From NCBI GenBank assembly GCA_050187875.1, contig JBFWXB010000004.1:62001-126000 (forward strand): 64,000 nt of DNA, written 5' to 3'. Below the pieces are notes generated by a model. The model was not told where the DNA came from, did no database searches, and worked only from the letters and a program-made list of their open reading frames with translations. Both the position numbers and the translations under genes were made by a program. Of this stretch, positions 63,505 through 64,000 are shown one piece after another. This stretch comes from JAFKKS01 sp050187875 (GTDB lineage Bacteria > Pseudomonadota > Alphaproteobacteria > Rhizobiales > Xanthobacteraceae). How positions within the stretch are numbered: the stretch's first letter is position 1; every line of letters starts with the position of its first letter.

Positions 63505-64000
63505 ATGACAAAAAGCAAGAAGCCGCAGGGTGCACTGCGCATCGGCGTCGTCGGTGTCGGCGTGATGGGGAGCAATCATGCGCGCGTTTTGATGGACTTG
63601 CCCGACGTGCAGCTTGTCGGCATTGCCGATCCCGATCGCGCCCAGGCCGAGCGCGTCGCCAAAATTGCCGGATGTGCGGCGGTCTCCGATCTCGATGATC
63701 TGTTCGCGCTCGGTGTCGACGCGATCTCGATTGCGGCGCCGACCCATTTGCATCATCGGCTCGCCATCGCCGCGATCGATCGCGGCATCCATGTGATGGT
63801 CGAGAAGCCAATCGGCTCGGACCCGGAGCAGGGGCGCGCCATCGTTGCGGCTGCGGCCCGCGCCGGCGTCGTTCTCACCGTCGGCCATGTCGAGCGCTTC
63901 AATCCTGCGGTGCAGTCCGTCAAGGAAGCGATTCGCGGCGAGGAAATCCTGTCGATCGGCATCACCCGCGTCGGCCCGTTTCCGCCGCGCATGTCGAATG
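63505..64000 (+). CDS. Gfo/Idh/MocA-family oxidoreductase, N-terminal part
   Basis: The first 165 residues; the gene runs off the window. NAD(P)-binding Rossmann domain: IGVVGVGVMGSNHARVL, VGIADPDRAQAERVA, ISIAAPTHLHHRLAI and MVEKPIGSDPEQG (the EKP motif). Such enzymes often oxidise sugar-nucleotides in envelope gene clusters, which fits the neighbours, but the substrate is unknown. ATG 63505 was chosen because the conserved fold starts 12 residues later. Confidence 0.85.
   Translation, partial: MTKSKKPQGALRIGVVGVGVMGSNHARVLMDLPDVQLVGIADPDRAQAERVAKIAGCAAVSDLDDLFALGVDAISIAAPTHLHHRLAIAAIDRGIHVMVEKPIGSDPEQGRAIVAAAARAGVVLTVGHVERFNPAVQSVKEAIRGEEILSIGITRVGPFPPRMSN

Overview
The window looks like a chromosomal segment of a GC-rich alphaproteobacterium of the Hyphomicrobiales, in the Nitrobacteraceae/Xanthobacteraceae neighbourhood. 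The reasons are the serB/miaA/ilvBN/ilvC neighbourhood, leader-peptide control of both ilvB and leuA, promoters matching the alphaproteobacterial general-stress sigma factor EcfG (GGAAC-N17-CGTT), a TreS-maltokinase fusion in a GlgE operon, and dispersed nested-palindrome repeats. No phage, plasmid, transposase or CRISPR signature was seen. The placement is inference from gene content, not from a marker gene.

Layout. 1-6.9 kb: end of a DegP/HtrA protease, serB and miaA (divergent), then a branched-chain amino acid operon: promoter, 17-codon leader peptide (Leu-Ile-Ile-Val-Ile), attenuator, ilvB, ilvN, an AT-richer gene of unknown function, ilvC. 7-9.7 kb: a NitT/TauT-type ABC importer. 9.8-13.2 kb: a tightly packed run of pyridoxal kinase, PhzF-like, Nudix and PPK2. 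13.2-16.5 kb: a repeat, a small exported protein, a Leu-rich leader peptide with leuA, a small periplasmic LTxxQ-like protein, tRNA-Lys(CTT). 16.5-21.1 kb: DedA-like membrane protein, small protein, cysteine hydrolase, double GNAT protein (all minus), facing a LysR and an XRE regulator.

21.1-40.3 kb is the core: otsA-malQ (minus) diverging from glgE, treS-maltokinase, glgB, glgX, treZ, treY (plus, mostly with overlapping stop/start codons). Together these encode three trehalose-forming routes (OtsA, TreS, TreYZ) and the GlgE route that builds alpha-glucan from maltose-1-phosphate. Tail-to-tail with treY is a ROK-family sugar kinase whose sequence motifs are in circularly permuted order. All three transcription units (otsA, glgE, the ROK gene) carry a good match to an EcfG promoter, so the permuted kinase is probably part of the same stress-induced carbohydrate programme.

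40.3-54.5 kb: a carbohydrate ABC importer with Tat-exported binding protein, SDR and Ldh2-type dehydrogenases, a cystathionine beta-synthase/gamma-synthase-lyase pair, an amidase, a UxaA-type sugar-acid dehydratase, an idonate-type dehydrogenase and an FAH-family hydrolase: mainly sugar-acid catabolism with a transsulfuration pair inside it. The Ldh2 gene is flanked by near-identical inverted repeats. 54.5-64 kb: envelope genes: MsbA-like exporter, galE, two heptosyltransferases (waaC, waaF), hldD, hldE, a transaldolase-like enzyme, two related inverted repeats and the start of a Gfo/Idh/MocA oxidoreductase that runs off the window.
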